The notes under the pieces are model-generated. The model saw only the letters and a list, made by a program, of their open reading frames with translations, was not told where the DNA came from and made no database searches. The translations under genes were made by a program, and so were the position numbers. Below are positions 60,834 through 64,000 of a DNA stretch of 64,000 nt, piece after piece; the stretch's first letter is position 1; every line of letters begins with the position of its first letter. Source of the DNA: Rothia sp. (in: high G+C Gram-positive bacteria). Its GTDB lineage: Bacteria; Actinomycetota; Actinomycetes; Actinomycetales; Micrococcaceae. The DNA is taken from NCBI RefSeq assembly GCF_030540545.1, contig NZ_JAUNVZ010000001.1, positions 186,001-250,000 on the forward strand, given 5' to 3'.

Positions 60834-61553
60834 TTAGGATGCGCTCGCCTGCGCCCAGCGCTGTGCCAATGCCAAAAGATCCGGGTCGGTAAAGGAGGTA
60901 AACACACCGTGGCCGGCCGGGGTGCTCTCACTGGCGCCCTCGGGGGCAAAGACCAAAAGCTTTGTACCGGCATCGCGCGCAGCCTGCGCACCGGCAGCAG
61001 AATCCTCAAAGGTAATCGTGAACGCAGGATCGCCACCGAGACGACGCACCGCCTCCAGGTACATATCCGGGGCAGGTTTACCTGCGGGCACGTCATCACT
61101 ACTGACCCAGGTCTGCACCAGCTTAGCGTGACCGTAGGTGTCCATCTTCAGCTTCAAAATACCGGCGGTAGAATTCGACGCCACCGCTACCGGCATAAAC
61201 TGCGCCAAAAATGCCATGAACTCGTATGCGCCCTCAATCATCTGCACACCGGAGCTAATCACCTCGTGCTCCACGGTCATCAGCTCGTGCAAGGTTGCGT
61301 CACGGTGAGCAATAAACGCCTCAGTATTCGCGCGGTCGCCGGTGTAGGAAAGATCGGCGAGCACATCAGCCACCTGCGGTGCACTTAAACCCGTCAGGCG
61401 CTCCTCCAACTCCAGCGAGAAGGGGATATTCCACTTCTCAAAAAGCTCACGCTGCACACTATTCCACGCGGTTTCAGAATCCAGCAGCACCCCATCGCAA
61501 TCAAAAACAGCGCAGGTGGGCACCCAGGACTCGGGAAGATCATGATTCAACAT
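60834..61553 (-). CDS. HAD-superfamily phosphatase (beta-phosphoglucomutase-like)
   Basis: 239 aa. Motif I is VFDCDGVLLDSE (nucleophile D-x-D), motif II VASNSTAG, motif III Lys in GKPAPDMYLEA, motif IV ITFEDSAAGAQAARDAG. The cap lies between motifs I and II, as in subfamily I phosphatases or phosphoglucomutases. Substrate unknown. TAGAAT ends 6 bases before the ATG (minus strand), so the transcript is probably leaderless. Confidence 0.9.
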   Translation of the reverse strand: MLNHDLPESWVPTCAVFDCDGVLLDSETAWNSVQRELFEKWNIPFSLELEERLTGLSAPQVADVLADLSYTGDRANTEAFIAHRDATLHELMTVEHEVISSGVQMIEGAYEFMAFLAQFMPVAVASNSTAGILKLKMDTYGHAKLVQTWVSSDDVPAGKPAPDMYLEAVRRLGGDPAFTITFEDSAAGAQAARDAGTKLLVFAPEGASESTPAGHGVFTSFTDPDLLALAQRWAQASAS

Positions 61554-61585
61554 GGCTTAATTCTATCTTCTCAACCTCGCAACAA

Positions 61586-62995
61586 TTAGAGCGCAGAAAC
61601 CGGTTTGGACGTCACCGAACGCAGCAGCGGGGCAGTAGCCAGCAGCGCACAATGCACCAGCAGCACACCAACCACAATAGACGCCAAGACCAAACCCAGC
61701 GTATAGAGCAGCGACACACCGCTCAGAGCACTACCCATTAAAGGCCCCACCAGCAGCAACGCAGCAGCAGCCGACATAGTACTGACCAGCACCAGCGGAC
61801 CCATCACCACCAGACGGCGCGAAGCACCCAAAACCCTACGCGAAGCACCCATCATATGCAGCGAAGAATACAGAGAAGACCGCTCAAAAATCGCGGCGCT
61901 CTGATTCAACAGAGCAGAAATAGCCACCAGCACAAAAGAAATACTCAGCAGCAGGAACAAACCCTGCCACATATCAGCAACTAGAGTAGATTGCGCAACA
62001 TCCTGGCTCGCTCTCGACACTTGCGCAATAATCGAAAAAATCGGGCCTAAAAACGCCACTGTGAAAGTAGACATCGCCACCCCCGACACCTGACGCCAGG
62101 CCGCCCGTGGAGACTCCAAAATAGCGCGATACGCTAAGAGCGCATGAGGCTTAGAGGTGCGCTTAACCGCAATTTTTGCGTACAAACCCACCACAAAAGT
62201 ACCCAGCAAATCCATCGCCACCATGCCCAAAAGCACCGGCAAACCAAGAATCAGGGCAACAATGAATAAAAGAACCGTATAGCTTACCCCGGCCTGGGCG
62301 GTGCTCTGCATCAGAGACTGCGCGAGCACCGAAAGCACAATAGCCGCACCAAAAATTACCAGGGCGCCCACCAGCAGCCTGCGCGATAAAGGGGCAGCCG
62401 ACACGCGCTGACGCACACCCAGCGGGCTAATAGAGACCTTCGAGAGACCAAAAAGACTACTGACGGTAGCAACCACCAGGAAAAATAGGGCGCAATACCC
62501 AATCCCTTTGGGAGAAAGAGCCATATACCGCGCCTGCAGAGGAAAACCCTGAAAACGCAAAGTACCCAGCGGCTGAATGAGCAGAGCATAAAGCCCAACA
62601 CCGAGCACAAAACCAATCAGTGCGTAGGCGAGGGCATCCAGCACCGTCATCATGGTCAGACGCGCAGTAGAAGCACCCAGCAGACGCAAAGTAGCCAAAC
62701 GGTCATCACGGCGACGGGCACTAAGCCGAGCAGCCGAAGCACCCAGAGTAAAGAGCGGAAAAATCAGCAACAAGCCGGCAAACCAGGCACAAAATTGGTA
62801 AAAAGGAGCCATCTGTACCGCCTCACGATAGACCGCGGAAGCACCGGTGGCTCTGTAGGGCACCCAGAGATAAAAAGCCTGAATGCCGCCGGCCACCGTC
62901 AAGAGCGAGGCCGCCGAGGCAGCAAAAGCTAAAATCGGCAAAATAGCCTGTGAGGAAAAGAAAGTGCGGCGGGCAATAAGAGAATATACCTGCAT
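61586..62995 (-). CDS. FtsX-like ABC transporter permease, fused halves
   Basis: 469 aa from ATG 62995, which overlaps the ATPase stop by one base; a start at 63007 is inside the ATPase gene. About ten membrane helices. Two FtsX-type loops appear: RLSARRRDDRLATLRLLGAS in the first half and SSLYSSLHMMGASRRVLGAS in the second, so two FtsX domains are joined in one chain. Substrate unknown. Confidence 0.87.
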   Translation of the reverse strand: MQVYSLIARRTFFSSQAILPILAFAASAASLLTVAGGIQAFYLWVPYRATGASAVYREAVQMAPFYQFCAWFAGLLLIFPLFTLGASAARLSARRRDDRLATLRLLGASTARLTMMTVLDALAYALIGFVLGVGLYALLIQPLGTLRFQGFPLQARYMALSPKGIGYCALFFLVVATVSSLFGLSKVSISPLGVRQRVSAAPLSRRLLVGALVIFGAAIVLSVLAQSLMQSTAQAGVSYTVLLFIVALILGLPVLLGMVAMDLLGTFVVGLYAKIAVKRTSKPHALLAYRAILESPRAAWRQVSGVAMSTFTVAFLGPIFSIIAQVSRASQDVAQSTLVADMWQGLFLLLSISFVLVAISALLNQSAAIFERSSLYSSLHMMGASRRVLGASRRLVVMGPLVLVSTMSAAAALLLVGPLMGSALSGVSLLYTLGLVLASIVVGVLLVHCALLATAPLLRSVTSKPVSAL

Positions 62996-63858
62996 TAGGC
63001 ACCCCAATTCTGCTGATGCTGCGCGGGAGCCTGAGGCGTCTGCTGAATTGTGTTTTGGGGCGCCTGCTGTGTCTGCTGCGCTGAATCGCTCACAATCACA
63101 CCGTCACGCACATGAATCACCCGCTGGCACGCCTGAGCCACCGCAGGATCATGAGTGACAATCACCAGAGCCGTATTCGAGGTCGTCACGTTCAGCAGCA
63201 CCTGCATCACCTCACGCGCCGTGGCACTATCCAAAGCACCCGTGGGCTCATCGGCAAAAATAATCGGAGCATCATTCACCTGTGCCCGGGCAATAGCCAC
63301 ACGCTGCGCCTGACCACCCGAAAGCTCACCGATACGGCGGTTTCCCAGCGCGCCCAAACCTAGCTGCTGCAGCAGCTGCTGAGCCCGAGTACGCGCCTGC
63401 GAACGCGACATACCGGCCAGCATCGCCGACAAAGCAATATTCTCGCTCGCGGTCAGCTCCGGAACCAGCAAACCCTGCTGAAACACAAAACCGAAATGAG
63501 AAGCACGCAACGCCGTACGCTCGGCGTTGCTCATCGCCGCAATATCACGGTAACCCTGGGCATTACGCAGAAACACGCTGCCCGCATCGGGCTGAATAAT
63601 ACCGCTCAAAATATGCAGCAGCGTGGTCTTACCGCTGCCCGACGGACCCATAATCGCCACCGACTGGCCCGGGAAAATATCCAAGGATACCTGATGAAGC
63701 ACCGGGTTAAAACCATAGGTTTTACTCAAGGAACGGGCACTAATAATCGGCTGCACTGCAGCAGCCGGTTGCGCGGCGGCGTTTACCTGCTGCCCACCGG
63801 GCGCAATAGAAGCTGACGGCGGATAAGAACCAGAAGGGGAGTGCATAAATTCAGTCAT
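62995..63858 (-). CDS. MacB/LolD-type ABC transporter ATPase
   Basis: 287 aa from ATG 63858. A disordered Ala/Gln/Pro head (about 35 residues) precedes the ABC domain: Walker A GPSGSGKTT, Q-loop FVFQQGLLV, signature LSGGQAQRVAIARAQ, Walker B IIFADEPTGALD, switch His IVTHD. The tail is Gln/Pro-rich, an unusual extension. It is co-transcribed with the permease gene. GATACT lies 6 bases before the ATG, so the transcript may be leaderless. Confidence 0.92.
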   Translation of the reverse strand: MTEFMHSPSGSYPPSASIAPGGQQVNAAAQPAAAVQPIISARSLSKTYGFNPVLHQVSLDIFPGQSVAIMGPSGSGKTTLLHILSGIIQPDAGSVFLRNAQGYRDIAAMSNAERTALRASHFGFVFQQGLLVPELTASENIALSAMLAGMSRSQARTRAQQLLQQLGLGALGNRRIGELSGGQAQRVAIARAQVNDAPIIFADEPTGALDSATAREVMQVLLNVTTSNTALVIVTHDPAVAQACQRVIHVRDGVIVSDSAQQTQQAPQNTIQQTPQAPAQHQQNWGA

Positions 63859-63969
63859 ATATTCAGTATCCCAGAGACACAAACAAGGCCGTGTACAACC
63901 ACAGTATGAAAATCTTGCGTATACAGAATCCCGCCGCTATATACACAGCATCCGCCGGCGCCCAAATGT

Positions 63970-64000
63970 CATAATGGGAATATGAGCACAAAACCCACAC
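63970..64000 (+). CDS. Start of a further gene, cut by the window end
   Basis: ATG at 63982 opens MSTKPT and runs off the window. CATAAT at 63970-63975 ends 6 bases before it, the spacing seen at other leaderless starts here. Too short to identify; the coordinates include the -10 box. Confidence 0.4.

Overview
The window reads as chromosomal DNA of a Gram-positive actinobacterium of the Micrococcaceae, most likely Rothia. The supporting signs are actinobacterial housekeeping proteins (DisA, RadA, a MutY without a NUDIX domain, an E. coli-type PurB), moderate GC, many lipoproteins, Pro/Ala/Gln-rich membrane proteins, and many start codons only 6-8 bases after a -10-like box. The genus is inferred from gene content, not from a marker gene. 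I see no prophage, transposase, integrase or CRISPR array.

Bases 1-13.4 kb hold mutY, disA and radA, all on the minus strand and separated by accessory cargo. Between mutY and disA lie two modules, each a small crystallin/I36-like secreted protein followed by a four-cysteine lipoprotein. One is on the minus strand and one on the plus strand. A chimeric scar at 4341-4497 joins the 3' end of disA to the 3' end of the 1779-2543 gene; this is the junction expected from a tandem duplication of the interval. A third lipoprotein, between disA and radA, carries the promoter, leader and signal-peptide start of the first I36 gene fused in frame to a lipoprotein body. A MacAB-like export operon (8750-11851) follows.

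Bases 13.4-22.3 kb hold a secreted permuted papain/NlpC-like hydrolase with a lipoprotein, two envelope-polysaccharide genes (pyruvyl transferase, GT2), a candidate cloverleaf small RNA with its own promoter and terminator, tRNA-Lys, two tandem paralogous membrane proteins (one cut short by an in-frame TAG) and a DedA protein.

Bases 22.5-41.4 kb hold a RecQ helicase, tadA, a degenerate ABC protein with a YhgE/Pip protein and a TetR regulator, upp, an orphan winged-helix regulator, a SixA-like phosphatase, a cluster of DUF4190-like membrane proteins with disordered N-termini (one split by TAG), three serine tRNAs with different anticodons, a quinone oxidoreductase, a CitE-like lyase, tRNA-Thr, a DsbA-like lipoprotein and a spermidine-synthase-like protein.

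Bases 41.5-64 kb hold an EamA exporter, purB, a two-gene candidate type VII secretion module (helical WXG-like partner plus lipase-like effector) next to an inverted pair of perfect DnaA boxes, hisC, a three-gene 2-oxoacid dehydrogenase operon (E1a, E1b, E2), membrane and acetyltransferase genes, an acyl-CoA ligase, the metQ-metN-metI methionine importer with a palindromic operator over its promoter, a HAD phosphatase and an FtsX-type ABC transporter. Most convergent gene pairs are separated by long, nearly perfect bidirectional terminators.
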